Positions 19,340 through 29,719 of a stretch of 52,602 bases of DNA are shown here, one piece after another. Under the pieces are notes generated by a model. That model was given only the letters and a program-made list of their open reading frames with translations, was not told the DNA's origin and did no database searches. Source of the DNA: Ichthyosporea sp. XGB-2017a (taxonomy: Eukaryota; Opisthokonta; Ichthyosporea); assembly GCA_002811675.1 (NCBI GenBank), contig PDIM01000010.1, positions 1 through 52,602 of the forward strand, read 5' to 3'. Position 1 is the stretch's first letter; each line of letters starts with the position of its first letter. Made by a program: the position numbers and the translations under genes.

Positions 19340-19878
19340 CTACGAAGGCCCCGGCTACAGTCACAGCCCCACTTCTGTGTCAGAGATAATCTTAAAGTCA
19401 CTGGAGATTCGCCTTCTTATCCTACACAATGAAATTACAAATTACCACACACTCGCTAGCTGGTACTGCTCGTGCACGTCTACTGTACCTTGGAGTTTGG
19501 ACAGCCCATCCCATAACCCTAGCCCCCTTCTGATAGCTGCAGCATAGACTACATAGCTGGATCAGCTGGCCCTGTAGCAGTACTGACTGCCCAGCTGGAC
19601 GCTGGTGCAGTTCCTACTTCCTTCTTCTCCCCGTACAGCTGGCCCGCGCCTCGCTCATACATTACTCTGGCTGTACTGTACACTAGCAGAGTGTGTGCGT
19701 GCGGTGTGTGTCGCAGCTGTGTGATTTGCTAGCTAGTCTGGTGTTGTGTGTTAAACTGTTGCGAATCAACTAGAGCAGATATATAAGAAGTGCATGGCCC
19801 CTTCTTGATCGATATCTAACTATTCCCTTCTGTGACTTGCCTTAGTTAGTGCAGTGGTAACTTGTGTTTAAGAACAAT
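19340..19878. promoter_or_regulatory. Divergent promoter, RING gene / CSE1
   Basis: The 540 bp between two divergent start codons contains four CAGCTG hexamers (19563, 19592, 19636, 19714), a CTACATAG at 19549 and many TACTG/GTACAG words. A TATATAAG at 19780-19787 lies about 90 bases before the CSE1 ATG and is a plausible TATA box. Confidence 0.5.
19780..19787 (+). promoter_or_regulatory. Possible TATA box of CSE1
   Basis: TATATAAG lies 92 bases before the CSE1 ATG, a spacing that leaves room for a short leader. Assigned on sequence and position only. Confidence 0.45.
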
Positions 19879-22800
19879 ATGCCTGTAGCTGTTAATATGG
19901 AAATCAACTCGGAAAATCTGCAAGGCTTGGGCTCTTGCCTGGAAAAGACCCTTTCGCCTTCCATGGACGTTCGTAAACAGGCAGAAGAGTTTCTCAAGTC
20001 ATCTGAAAGTAATAAGAACTTTGGTGTATTGCTAATGCACTTTATGAAAATGGATGGCATTCTCCCTCATATCAGAGTATCAGCGTCTGTATGTTTCAAA
20101 AATTTAATTAAAAACAATTGGCCAGGGGTTGATGAGGACAATAGTAAGATCTGTGTTGAGGACAGAAATGTTATCAAGGCTGAACTTTTAAACTTGATGT
20201 TGACTATGCCTGAAAATGTTCAAAGTCAACTTGGCGAATCCATTAGCATTATTTCGAAGACTGATTTTCCCGCAGCATGGCAGTCCCTGCTTCCCCAGAT
20301 GGTTGAGAAACTCTCTTCAGGTGACTTTGGGGTAATTAATGGAGTTTTGAAAACAGCCCACTCGATGTTCAAAGAGTATAGGTACAAATTTAGAAGCGAC
20401 GATCTTTTTCGTGAAATCAAGTATGTGCTGGATGTTTTTGCTGACCCCCTTACCCAACTCTTCAAGACAACGGTGGGGCTCCTCGAGCAACATGCAAGCA
20501 ATCCTTCTACAAGTTTAGTTTTGGGTGATTCTTTAGTTTTGATGAGTAAGATATTTTATAGTCTGAACTACCAAGATCTTCCGGAATACTTTGAAGATCA
20601 TATGGCAGATTGGATGACTAATTTCCATAAGCTTCTGAATATGACGAATCCCAATCTTGTATCAAATGACGATGAGACCCCAGGAGTACTCGACAATTTG
20701 AAGTCTCAAATTTGCCACAATGTGGCGCTTTATGGACAAAAGTATGATGAGGAATTTGGGGAATACCTGTCGAAGTTTGTTGAAAGTGTTTGGAATTTGC
20801 TAGTTGCTACAGGAAGTGAGGTGAAATATGACTACCTGGTAAGTCATGCCATTCAGTTTTTGAGTTCTGTTGCTGAAAGGCCACTCCACAACGGCATTTT
20901 CAAAGAGCAGTCAACGCTGCAAAGTATTTGCGAAAAAGTAATTATTCCTAATATGAGCTTCAGGGACGCAGACGAGGAGCTGTTTGAAGACAACGCGGAA
21001 GAATATATTAGAAGGGATGTTGAGGGATCTGATGCCGAGACTCGTAGAAGATCAGCTTGTGATTTTGTTCGTTCCTTAATGGTATGGTTTGAAGGACCAG
21101 TGTCGTCTATTTTTTCTGCCTATGTTGGTGCAATGCTTCAGCAATATGCTGCTAACCCTGGAGCAAATTGGAAGGCGAAAGATTCTGCCATTTTTTTAGT
21201 TACTTCCTTGGCAGTCAAAACGAAAACAGCTGGTAAAGGTGTTACCAAAACGAATGACCTTGTTAACATTGCCGAATTTTTTGGCAGCCATATTCTTCCA
21301 GACCTTCAGCCCTCATCGCAGTGCAATATTGTTTTGAAAGCGGATGCTCTTAAATACGTAATGACATTTCGGAACCAGCTTTCGAAAGAGAATATGGTGC
21401 AAATCATGCCCCTTCTGATCAATAGCTTGTCAAACCCAAACTATGTTGTCCATAGCTATGCGGGAATGAGTGTTGAAAAGCTCTTGTGTGTAAAAGATGG
21501 AAAAATTCCACGATGTGGACAGGCAGATGTTAAACCGTTTTTGGAACCACTCCTCACTGGGATATTTAATGCGTTTACTTTTCCGGGCTCGTTTGAAAAC
21601 GACCACTTAATGAAGGCTGTCGTGCGGTTACTCATGACCAGTAAGGGAGATGTTTCCCCGTATGCAAGCCAAGTTTTGACCAAGCTTACGGATATCCTCA
21701 GAGCTGTAAGTAAAAATCCTAGTAAGCCAAAATTTAATCACTATCTGTTTGAGTGCATCAGTGCCAGTATCCGATTTGTTTCGCAGGACAACGCAGGCGC
21801 CATTGCAACGTTTGAGTCATCACTTTTGCCCATTTTCCAGGAAATTTTGGCAAACGACGTGGCCGAGTTTTTGCCATATGTATTCCAGCTGCTCGCACAA
21901 ATGCTAAATGCCAACACGGGCTCAGTGGGTGGATATTACATGGAGATTTTTAGAGCGCTGTTAACCCCTATGCTATGGGAGCGTAATGGGAACATCCCTG
22001 CCCTTGTGAAACTTCTCTCAACATACATGAAAAAGGGTGGTGAATCAATTGTTAAGCACTTTGACTGTATGACTGGATTGTTAGGTATTTTTCAGAAATT
22101 GGTTGCTTCGAGAGTAAATGATCATGAAGGATTTAACCTTATGAAAGCAATAGTGTTGCATTTACCACTGACAGCTTACGGACCCTACTTGAAGGACATT
22201 TTTACTGTGTGCTTCCAAAGACTACAGAGAGCTAAAACAGTGAAATTCGTTAAGGGGCTTATAATTTTTATTTCTCTATTGGCAGGACTTTGCGAGGCGA
22301 ATGTACCTATAGACGCAATTGACAGCATTCAACCCCAACTTTTTGCAATGGTGATCAATTCTCTGTATATAGCAGAGCTTCAAAAGGTATCCGACACACT
22401 TGACAAAAAGATATGTGCTGTGGGAATCACAAAAATCTTGTCGTGTGACATGATGCTTGCGGAGCCGTACATAGCACTTTGGGGGCCTCTACTGAACTCA
22501 CTTATTATGTTTTTCGAGCTTCCTGAAGAGAATGATAACGATTCTGATGAGGCCAAACTTGCTAAGCTGGAAGAGAGTGCTTCTTACCAAGGAGCTTACT
22601 GTCAGCTTGTTTTTGGTGATTCCGGAAAGCAAGATCCATTTGCTAGCGTGGACGATTCTAAAAAATATTTAGCACAAGGTGTTTCCCATGTAGCACAAGC
22701 CCATCCTGGAAAGGTGCAGGAGATGGCTCAAAAGTCGTTGCTACCTGAAGCCTTAGCCCATCTCCAGGGATACCTGTCTCGTGCAGGCGTTAGCCTCTAA
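19879..22800 (+). CDS. CSE1: Exportin-2, importin-alpha re-exporter
   Basis: A single exon of 973 aa starting at ATG 19879 (MPVAVNMEINSENLQ); the frame is open slightly further upstream but without an ATG. An importin-beta-type N-terminal region (RVSASVCFKNLIKNNWP, about residues 60-76) is followed by DFPAAWQSLLPQM, both highly typical of CSE1/CAS. HEAT-like helices continue to the end. Length equals that of animal CAS and yeast Cse1p. The protein returns importin-alpha from nucleus to cytosol together with Ran-GTP. There are no introns despite its length. It is convergent with the ankyrin gene, 170 bp apart; a short T-run and an ATAAA near 22945 mark the 3-prime flank. Confidence 0.95.
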   Translation: MPVAVNMEINSENLQGLGSCLEKTLSPSMDVRKQAEEFLKSSESNKNFGVLLMHFMKMDGILPHIRVSASVCFKNLIKNNWPGVDEDNSKICVEDRNVIKAELLNLMLTMPENVQSQLGESISIISKTDFPAAWQSLLPQMVEKLSSGDFGVINGVLKTAHSMFKEYRYKFRSDDLFREIKYVLDVFADPLTQLFKTTVGLLEQHASNPSTSLVLGDSLVLMSKIFYSLNYQDLPEYFEDHMADWMTNFHKLLNMTNPNLVSNDDETPGVLDNLKSQICHNVALYGQKYDEEFGEYLSKFVESVWNLLVATGSEVKYDYLVSHAIQFLSSVAERPLHNGIFKEQSTLQSICEKVIIPNMSFRDADEELFEDNAEEYIRRDVEGSDAETRRRSACDFVRSLMVWFEGPVSSIFSAYVGAMLQQYAANPGANWKAKDSAIFLVTSLAVKTKTAGKGVTKTNDLVNIAEFFGSHILPDLQPSSQCNIVLKADALKYVMTFRNQLSKENMVQIMPLLINSLSNPNYVVHSYAGMSVEKLLCVKDGKIPRCGQADVKPFLEPLLTGIFNAFTFPGSFENDHLMKAVVRLLMTSKGDVSPYASQVLTKLTDILRAVSKNPSKPKFNHYLFECISASIRFVSQDNAGAIATFESSLLPIFQEILANDVAEFLPYVFQLLAQMLNANTGSVGGYYMEIFRALLTPMLWERNGNIPALVKLLSTYMKKGGESIVKHFDCMTGLLGIFQKLVASRVNDHEGFNLMKAIVLHLPLTAYGPYLKDIFTVCFQRLQRAKTVKFVKGLIIFISLLAGLCEANVPIDAIDSIQPQLFAMVINSLYIAELQKVSDTLDKKICAVGITKILSCDMMLAEPYIALWGPLLNSLIMFFELPEENDNDSDEAKLAKLEESASYQGAYCQLVFGDSGKQDPFASVDDSKKYLAQGVSHVAQAHPGKVQEMAQKSLLPEALAHLQGYLSRAGVSL

Positions 22801-22970
22801 TTGATTACCAATACTACATAGTAGTACCTTTCTTTTTCTTTTTTTTTTTTGTTTATTGGTGTATGTCCATGAAGTTGCTATCAGTTGGTGCTTTATGTGC
22901 TGTGCGGTGGTTGTATATATTAACAGTGACTGATTGATGGATATAAATAAACTATTAAACGATATATAAG

Positions 22971-24713
22971 CTATGACTGTACACACATTGATTGCCGTGC
23001 TGTTTTTGTCTTTGTAGCTGGTGATTTCAAACTTGTAGCCCTCAGTTTCCTCCTTTCTTGATGTTCGATTTTGGGACTATTCGAGCGACGGTTAAATTTG
23101 CTTGGTGAGCTTCTTCTTTCTTTGCCAAGAAACGCCCATGAATCAGTCAATTCAGAAACAAGGTCAATTGGTTTCTTCCCATCACTATTCACGTGCTTGG
23201 TTCTTGCGCCAAAGTCTTTAACAAGCATTTTTGCAATATCAATTTCTTCTGCATAAGCTGCCCAAGCTAAAGGTGTGCTTCCAAAGAGACTATCAGTTGA
23301 CTCTATATCCCCGCCGTAAAATATAAGTACCCTCAGTACATCAAGAGATCCCCAGTAAGCAGCGGCATGGAGAAAGTTCCACTGATAAGCAACTGATGCT
23401 CCTTCAGCTTCGACCATCATATTTGGGTTTAACCCTTCGTTCAGATAAGAAAACACTAAAGGCACATCATTATGCAAAACTGCACTTGTAAAATGGGCGG
23501 TTTGAGAAGGACTGAATGGTCTGCCATCTGTAGGGGACAGGGAGGGCTTATTATTCGGGGTTGTGGCCCCTGAAGAAACAGTGGACTTATACTTTTCAGC
23601 ATTCCCTAAGGCAAACCCATTGCTCGTTGTCATACGTCCAGGCACAAAACTTCTGCCTACTGAACTAGAGTCAATGCACAAATACATATCGCTTCCTCTT
23701 CTCACTCTCTTCACCGTCTTAGTTTCCGCTCCTTCAGCTTTACGTTTGTGTGATGATATTCTTTCCTTCTCTAATTCCCTGCTATACTCGTATTCAAATA
23801 ACCTTTTTTCTAGTGTAACGGAACTCTTTTTTTGTATTTCTCTCTCTTTAATTAATGCACACAAAAGTCTCATACTTTCGAGATCTTTCCTCACCATTCG
23901 TATAATTTCTTCTTGTTTCGTAGGATCTTCCGCTGCTGCGTCATAAATTTCCTTTACCGTTGGCTGCATAAGAACTGGTATTAGAGGTTTTAAATCAATT
24001 TCGCATCTCTTTGAAATCCAGTGCTTGAGACACGCTTTAAGAAAGTCCATGCCAAAATTATAACGAGTGGCAATTTCCTCTAATTTCACACATGACTTCA
24101 AATCCTTCACATTTTGAGGTCCGGGCTTTTCAAGAAGAGAGGAGGAGTGGTCTACTAACACATCATACAAGCGTTCAGCATTCAGTCCCAGCTTCCATGG
24201 GTTGTGGTACCGATCATATGCACACTCTTCAAAAATCCCAATAACCAACTCAAAGTCGTCCATCACTGTTTCAAAATCCCCCCCATTTGTTTTCCACGAT
24301 TCCTTTAAGAATCTGTAGTCTTCCTCATCCGCATCATAGGATGGTATATAGTTAGTGTCTATAGCCTTTTTTCCGTGTTTGATTAACTTAGAAGGCCGGC
24401 AAAATTGTCGCTCTTTAGCTTCCTTCTTGACCCCCAAATCGCGTTTTCTGAAGCTCGCTTCCAGAAAACTACTCTCTGCTGGCACCTGAATGGCTGCATT
24501 CCATTCTCCCTTCCAACGATCTGCAATAGGCAACGTTTTGTAAAGAGTATCCAACGGGATGTCGTCACTTACTAACATTTGCGATATATATCTTGTGCTG
24601 AAAACTTCAACAGAATCATGCCCTTCACCACCATTGTTCCCTTTGCTTTCCTTTCTTCGCACCCCACACGAAGACACGTTGCGCCCAAGGAGAGGTTTCA
24701 ATCTTTTCGTCAT
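22971..24713 (-). CDS. EPL1-like domain protein with C-terminal ankyrin repeats
   Basis: A single exon of 580 aa from ATG 24713. Residues 42-170 resemble the enhancer-of-polycomb-like (EPL1) region shared by EPC, JADE and BRPF proteins: a short ISQMLVSDD start, IQVP, YIPSYDADEEDYRFLKESW (122-140) and the FETVMDDFELVIGIFEE helix. A basic, Ser-rich middle holds probable nuclear-localisation motifs (SHKRKAEG, KRVRRGSD). Residues about 410-520 form two to three ankyrin repeats (FLHAAAYWGSLDVLRVLIFYG, STPLAWAAYAEEIDIAKMLV). EPL1 proteins scaffold MYST histone acetyltransferases such as NuA4 and HBO1, so a chromatin role is inferred. The EPL1 assignment rests on motif resemblance only; the ankyrin repeats are secure. 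Normally a PHD finger, not ankyrins, accompanies this region in JADE/BRPF. Confidence 0.62.
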   Translation of the reverse strand: MTKRLKPLLGRNVSSCGVRRKESKGNNGGEGHDSVEVFSTRYISQMLVSDDIPLDTLYKTLPIADRWKGEWNAAIQVPAESSFLEASFRKRDLGVKKEAKERQFCRPSKLIKHGKKAIDTNYIPSYDADEEDYRFLKESWKTNGGDFETVMDDFELVIGIFEECAYDRYHNPWKLGLNAERLYDVLVDHSSSLLEKPGPQNVKDLKSCVKLEEIATRYNFGMDFLKACLKHWISKRCEIDLKPLIPVLMQPTVKEIYDAAAEDPTKQEEIIRMVRKDLESMRLLCALIKEREIQKKSSVTLEKRLFEYEYSRELEKERISSHKRKAEGAETKTVKRVRRGSDMYLCIDSSSVGRSFVPGRMTTSNGFALGNAEKYKSTVSSGATTPNNKPSLSPTDGRPFSPSQTAHFTSAVLHNDVPLVFSYLNEGLNPNMMVEAEGASVAYQWNFLHAAAYWGSLDVLRVLIFYGGDIESTDSLFGSTPLAWAAYAEEIDIAKMLVKDFGARTKHVNSDGKKPIDLVSELTDSWAFLGKERRSSPSKFNRRSNSPKIEHQERRKLRATSLKSPATKTKTARQSMCVQS

Positions 24714-25505
24714 GTTTTAAAGACCTACCTGGTATAAAGGTCGACTAGTGGTTCACCAAAACGCCCCTCAAGCAATAATCTATATATGTATACTTGCAAA
24801 CAAATACTTTTGTTTCACTGGTTTCTATTCTGTACGCCACAGCTACTTCCACTCCACTGTGCTCTATAGGTTCAAGCCAATGAAGCGCTTATCCAGATAA
24901 GATGTAGCTTCACTCTGTGGATTTCTAATGCGTGCAAATCTCCAGCTGGTGGTGTTGTAAAATAATTGCATGGAGTCAGCTGACTCTGGTCTCTGGTTAC
25001 AATTATAATAGATATTACAAAACCCCACCTATTGCACTGCACCACAGCTACTATATTTTTTTTCCCACCTTTCCTAAGCCCTCCTCTGCCTGCCTCCCTT
25101 CCTTATATGGCACCCCTCCCTCCTCCTGATTGGGTCCCTTCTCATCCTCCTCCCCTCCCATTGGCTGCAGTCTGCCATGCCCCCCCCCCTTACGTTTCCA
25201 TAACAATCGCTGTGCATGAAATAAACCATCGATCATCCTTCTGGAATTTCCCCGTTCCCGCAAAGAAATGAAATAAATTATAAAATGGCTTCTGCATGTA
25301 CTGCTGCTGCTGGCGTTGCAACTTGCACTGTTCTCTCTTGACCTTAGAGTGTGTGCACTGTGCAGTGTGCACACAGGAATGTAACAAGCCCATCCTCTAA
25401 CGCTCTGATTAACCCTGCTTTTCTGCTCCATATTGGCACTGATTCCCAAATAAGCACCCGAGTCTTTCCGCAACCTCCGGACATTGTTAAATCAAGCTGA
25501 ATACC
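24714..25505. promoter_or_regulatory. Divergent promoter, ankyrin gene / ZBBX-like gene
   Basis: A 792 bp region between divergent starts. Two inverted CCAAT-type boxes (GATTGGG at 25128 and CATTGGC at 25159) lie about 32 bases apart in a very C/T-rich block, about 350 bases before the ZBBX-like ATG. CAGCTG occurs at 24943 and 24977, the latter joined to GACTCTGG. No other gene is supported. Confidence 0.4.
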
Positions 25506-26969
25506 ATGGTGACTTCCTGGAAAGCGGAAGAAGGCCGAACAGCCCGCCCGAAGAAAAAGGAAAAAGTCTTGTCTGAAACAGACAAATTGCAACTGGAAAA
25601 TAAAAAAATGGAAAGAAGGCTTGAAGAGCTCAAGAAAATGTTGGAGGAAGATAAGCAAAGGAGGGCACAGAGTGGGGGGACATTTTGGAAAAGGGGAAAA
25701 GAGGGGCCCATTCACTCCCATACAAAGAAAGTAATGAAGCAGCTGAAAGACAAAAATGATCAACTCTTAAATAAGAAGACATTCAGAGTACTTCGCCGGC
25801 CTGAACAAAAGGCCCCGGAACATGTGAACAAAGGATTGTCAAAGGAAAGACAAAGAGTTTTATTTGAAAGCAGCTTCATTGAAAAGACCTTGAGGGATGA
25901 ACTAGAGAATGGTAGGAATGCACAAGGGGGTGAACTAGATGAAGAAGAAAAAAAAATCATGAACGAAACCCCCATGTGGAAAATCCCCATTGCTCTCCAG
26001 GGAGAGGATAATGGAAGCGATGGGGCAACAGATACGCAATCTAGAGAAGATCGTTCATGTGGACAGTGTGAGGATCGCAGGGCCGTGCTATTCTGTAAAG
26101 AATGTAGTGAGGAATATTGCAATGAATGCTTCGCATCCTTTCACAAAAAGGGGGCGCTCAAGCTTCACAACTGCGAGGCCATATATGTTGCTTCTACAGT
26201 CACAACAGGTCCAGGAAATGTACAAGAAGTTGATCGTAGTATGATATCACAGAATTCTTTAGGCAATTTTGATGGTACGTATGAAGAAGATGCAAGTCAC
26301 AAGTGGTTTCTTGAGGGGCTTGAAGAATGGCGAAGAGGATGCAACAAGGAAGAGAGTAATGGAAAAAACAAATCATTTGAAATACAAACGGAAGCAACAT
26401 CATCTAACAAACCACATAATGTCAGTGTGATTACAGCTCAGATTAAATTCAGCTCCAGCATGAGGTATATAGATAAGTTGCTTCTGAAGCGATTTCGGGA
26501 AAACCCAGAGTTTTACGTCAAAGCATCAGATAAGCATCTCACTAATGGGCCAAATACGCAACATGAAGGAAGTTCTCCGATTGGAGCATTTGAAAGAGAA
26601 ACTGCCATTTGTTCGAACAGCGAAACTTTGAACTTTCAAGAAATGCTTGATGGTAGTCAAAAGACAAGGGAGAAGGATAGCTTAGGCCAGCCGGCAGTAA
26701 TAGTCTCCGATGAAGAAAATGACTCTCTTGAAGAAGCAGAGTGCTCCTCTGCCAATGAAGACTACAATGGGGAAACGGACGATAGTCTTGATAAAGCGCC
26801 ACCCAACCATGAAGAACTAGTCACGTCCCTTGACCAACAGACCATCAGAGAAAGTTCTGTTAGTGTTGACGCTAGTTCCGCAAGTCTTAGTTCATATACA
26901 CAAAAGGTGGGCGCTCTTCTAAGCGACTTTGATGAGGTCGAAAGAATAGTGTACTCTGGCACAAACTAG
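25506..26969 (+). CDS. B-box zinc-finger protein, ZBBX-like (cilium-associated family)
   Basis: A single exon of 487 aa. Residues 22-52 form a charged coiled coil (DKLQLENKKMERRLEELKKM), followed by a conserved-looking basic block and a B-box at 185-223 with cysteines at 185, 188, 197, 200, 205, 208 and histidines at 213 and 221 (CGQCEDRR..., GALKLHNC). The remaining 260 residues are acidic and Ser-rich without domains. This order, short coiled coil then a single B-box with a GALKLH ending, matches the zinc finger B-box domain-containing protein ZBBX, which in animals is expressed in ciliated cells. Molecular function is not known. If correct, it supports a flagellated organism. Convergent with the next gene, 172 bp apart. 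Confidence 0.72.
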   Translation: MVTSWKAEEGRTARPKKKEKVLSETDKLQLENKKMERRLEELKKMLEEDKQRRAQSGGTFWKRGKEGPIHSHTKKVMKQLKDKNDQLLNKKTFRVLRRPEQKAPEHVNKGLSKERQRVLFESSFIEKTLRDELENGRNAQGGELDEEEKKIMNETPMWKIPIALQGEDNGSDGATDTQSREDRSCGQCEDRRAVLFCKECSEEYCNECFASFHKKGALKLHNCEAIYVASTVTTGPGNVQEVDRSMISQNSLGNFDGTYEEDASHKWFLEGLEEWRRGCNKEESNGKNKSFEIQTEATSSNKPHNVSVITAQIKFSSSMRYIDKLLLKRFRENPEFYVKASDKHLTNGPNTQHEGSSPIGAFERETAICSNSETLNFQEMLDGSQKTREKDSLGQPAVIVSDEENDSLEEAECSSANEDYNGETDDSLDKAPPNHEELVTSLDQQTIRESSVSVDASSASLSSYTQKVGALLSDFDEVERIVYSGTN

Positions 26970-27067
26970 CACGGTCGACTCTGCAAGTGAGCTAACCCAA
27001 TTTTTTTCTCTCGGTGAAGTGCTTAGAATAAAATTTATTTTCAATTGATTGTATGTATGCAATAGAT

Positions 27068-27147
27068 GTGAAGAGTAAGTGAGAAGAGCAAGTGAAGCAG
27101 GTTACATGTGAAGAGGAAGTGAGAAGAGCAAGTGAAGCAGGTTACAT
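27068..27147. repeat. 40 bp tandem duplication overlapping a stop codon
   Basis: Two copies of a 40 base unit (27068-27107 and 27108-27147) differ at a single position (GAGTAAG versus GAGGAAG). The right copy ends inside the last codons of the minus-strand gene and includes its stop codon, so the duplication copied the gene end into its 3-prime flank. Confidence 0.95.
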
Positions 27148-27675
27148 GTAGCAGCCCATCATGCGATAAAGGACATCGTCCACTGCAGATTTTAGCTGGA
27201 AGTCGTTTTCACTGAGTTTATGTCCCATAACTTCCTTTGATTGGTATAAGCAGAAAAAGTACATAGCCAAAAACTCCATTCTTTTCTTCTTCTCTACATA
27301 CGTTGGGTCACTCAGCAGTTCTCTTTCCATCTTCTCACCAATATGCTTATATGCAGATATATCAATAAATGTGCATTCATTCATAAGCCCAACGAATTCC
27401 CTCACCAAAGATTTCTTAATTCCAACGCTTGTGACGCTCGAGACACTACTGCTCGAAGATTTTCTACTAGCACTAGCCTCGTCATCAGATGTGTCATTGT
27501 CTTCCGAGCATGACCTGTATAGATGATTTGTATTAAACAGAGTCATGGGGTCTTCTTCGGGATCCAATTCCATTTCTTTCAATTTTCTATATACAACAGC
27601 TTTCAGCGTGTTCTCGCCCGCTGTAAGGGAGAGTCTAAAAGATCTCTGTTGCTGTGGCCAGGCTTCAATTTCCAT
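27142..27675 (-). CDS. Small unknown protein
   Basis: A single exon of 177 aa from ATG 27675. It begins with a charged region (PQQQRSFRLSLTAGENTLKA), has a Ser-rich low-complexity centre at about 68-85, and ends in a helical half with LVREFVGLMNECTFIDIS and MEFLAMYFFCLYQSKEVMG. No signal peptide or transmembrane helix is evident. I do not recognise a family. The alternation of conserved-looking helix and serine linker, and an ATG at the frame start, support a real gene. The stop codon lies within a 40 bp tandem duplication. Confidence 0.6.
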   Translation of the reverse strand: MEIEAWPQQQRSFRLSLTAGENTLKAVVYRKLKEMELDPEEDPMTLFNTNHLYRSCSEDNDTSDDEASASRKSSSSSVSSVTSVGIKKSLVREFVGLMNECTFIDISAYKHIGEKMERELLSDPTYVEKKKRMEFLAMYFFCLYQSKEVMGHKLSENDFQLKSAVDDVLYRMMGCYM

Positions 27676-29719
27676 CGTTATTCAATAATATATACAAAGT
27701 GCTTTACGCAAATAAAATAAACTACCAAGCTCTTAGCCCTCAATGTCAAAAGTGAATCTCTCTTTTGTGTGTACCTTTCAATAATTATAACCAATACGAT
27801 ATTCCTTCTACTAGGTAGATTGGACACTAACGCTAACAAACAACACACAAATCACACTGCTATTCTCAAGTGCCAAAGTAAGGGAGTGAGAAGTGAGAAA
27901 TAATAAAGCCCAGCAGCTTCTTCACTTTTTCCCTATTTATGGCCCGCTGGCGCCGCTACGGATAACCCGCAAACATCGTGATCCATACAAATTATAATGT
28001 GATCCCCTGCTCCACTCCATGACTCTTGACTGCAATGGTTCGGGCCCCCGGCCCCGGGCCATTATAATTCCTCATTCCAGAAGTAGTACTATCTCGAGAC
28101 TCGAGTACTATGCATGTAGCTGTACAAGCATGCAAAATCTTTCTAGAATTTGGCCTGAGTCCTGACGATCACGTTCCTAAACGTGCAAAACCCCAGGTCT
28201 GACGGATCGAGCCATTATAAATCGGTGTCGAAAACGGAAGGGTTGCAAATTGCAATTGTTGTACTACAATAGTCTACAATTGGTATAATTGAGCGAGTCA
28301 CAGGCCTGCAGCGCGAGAGAAAAAATGAAACCTTCTGATTGGATAAACACTTAAAACTTTGTGTACTTTATGACACTAGTAAATAATCTGTACAGCAAGT
28401 GTGAAAATTAGAGAGCCGAAAAATCACTTATACTGTTTACAGTACTGCGCGCCCATTGCGCAGATATTTCTGGCACAGGCCACAGCTATATTTACACAGT
28501 AGTGTCAACATTCAGCCTTCAGGCACAAGTATTTGAATGGTTCTGTTGTTCCAGTAAAAGCAGATTGACTCATGAGAGTTGAACACCAGTGAACTCCTTT
28601 ATATAGTGCCCAAACTGCCATCGGTTTTCCCCACGTCAATGAGCAGCTTACGCAAAGGCGCGCTTTCTCATTATATGTGTCATAAAAGTGGAATGAAAGT
28701 GGCCTCAATTATGGCTGTAACATTCTTCAAATTCAGTTGTACAATGTGGGTTGGGGATAGCGAACAATTTCATTTGCGTTTCATCATTTTGAGATATTTT
28801 TCCCGGTCAAAAACAACCTCTTCTTGAACAGTAGCTCATGCACTTCACGGCTTACTAGCAATCACCGAGCTTTGGAGTTTTACATATTCATCACTAATTT
28901 AATTTAGACTTCATTGGTGGTGTTCTGTTTGTGTACAGCAAGTGGCTCATTCATGTGTGCCCGAATATGCATACAACATTGGTCTGTTGATCCGTTCTAG
29001 CTACAAGAGCTCTATTTGTGGCACGTTCTGCAGTAGCCCAAGCTACAACTTACAATACAATGCCTTAAGTGAGTAGAGGACTCTGGCCTCTGGGTATTGG
29101 AATATTCAATTTCCCATTTACATAAAGTCTACAGGCTGGTACAGGTTCAAGCTTCACACGGTTATTCTGCTGCTTTAACCCTCTTTATAGTTCTAGTGTC
29201 CCTTGTGCTGCTTGCAATAATGGTCCATGTGAGTCTCAAGTCTCAAGTTTCAGCTCAAATTTCGCTAGCTCCCGAATCCAAGGACAACGTCGACTGGTAA
29301 GGAGGATTTGCAAGCCGGTAACCTGTGAAGACTCAAAAGCACCCCCGGACCTATCGTTATTTAGCTACAATCTACATAGCCCGTGAGCCACCCCATTCCC
29401 CAAAAACGTCGCACAGCCACCTAAAAAGCCCCCCCCCATAGTCCGGCACAGTGTCCGGCCCCTTGTCCCTTGATCACTCTCTGCTACTCCTCCCTCCCTA
29501 GTACTGCCACTGTTGTTGAGAATTTTAACCCATTTCCTTTTTCTGTCTTCCTTTTGTTTGGGATCTGCGTTTTAGCGAGCGACCAAAAGTTGACTGGAAA
29601 AAGTCCTCGGGTTCTGTGTGTATTATTAATTTCCTCTGTGTGGTGTGATCACTGCTCTGTTCGGAAAATCATTTCCACCTTGTGTTGCGAAAACACCTGC
29701 ATATAACTTCGTAGCCTGT
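27676..29719. other. Two-kilobase stretch without a confident gene
   Basis: Only short frames occur. One on the minus strand, 28699-28505, is Cys-rich (RLCVSCSLTWGKP, GVHWC, YLCLKAEC) and opens after a possible acceptor, so it may be a terminal exon or decayed gene. A plus-strand frame ending at 29300 contains one hydrophobic segment. ATTGG occurs at 28338 beside a GAGCGAG word, GGACTCTGG at 29078 and CTACATAG at 29372. Confidence 0.35.
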
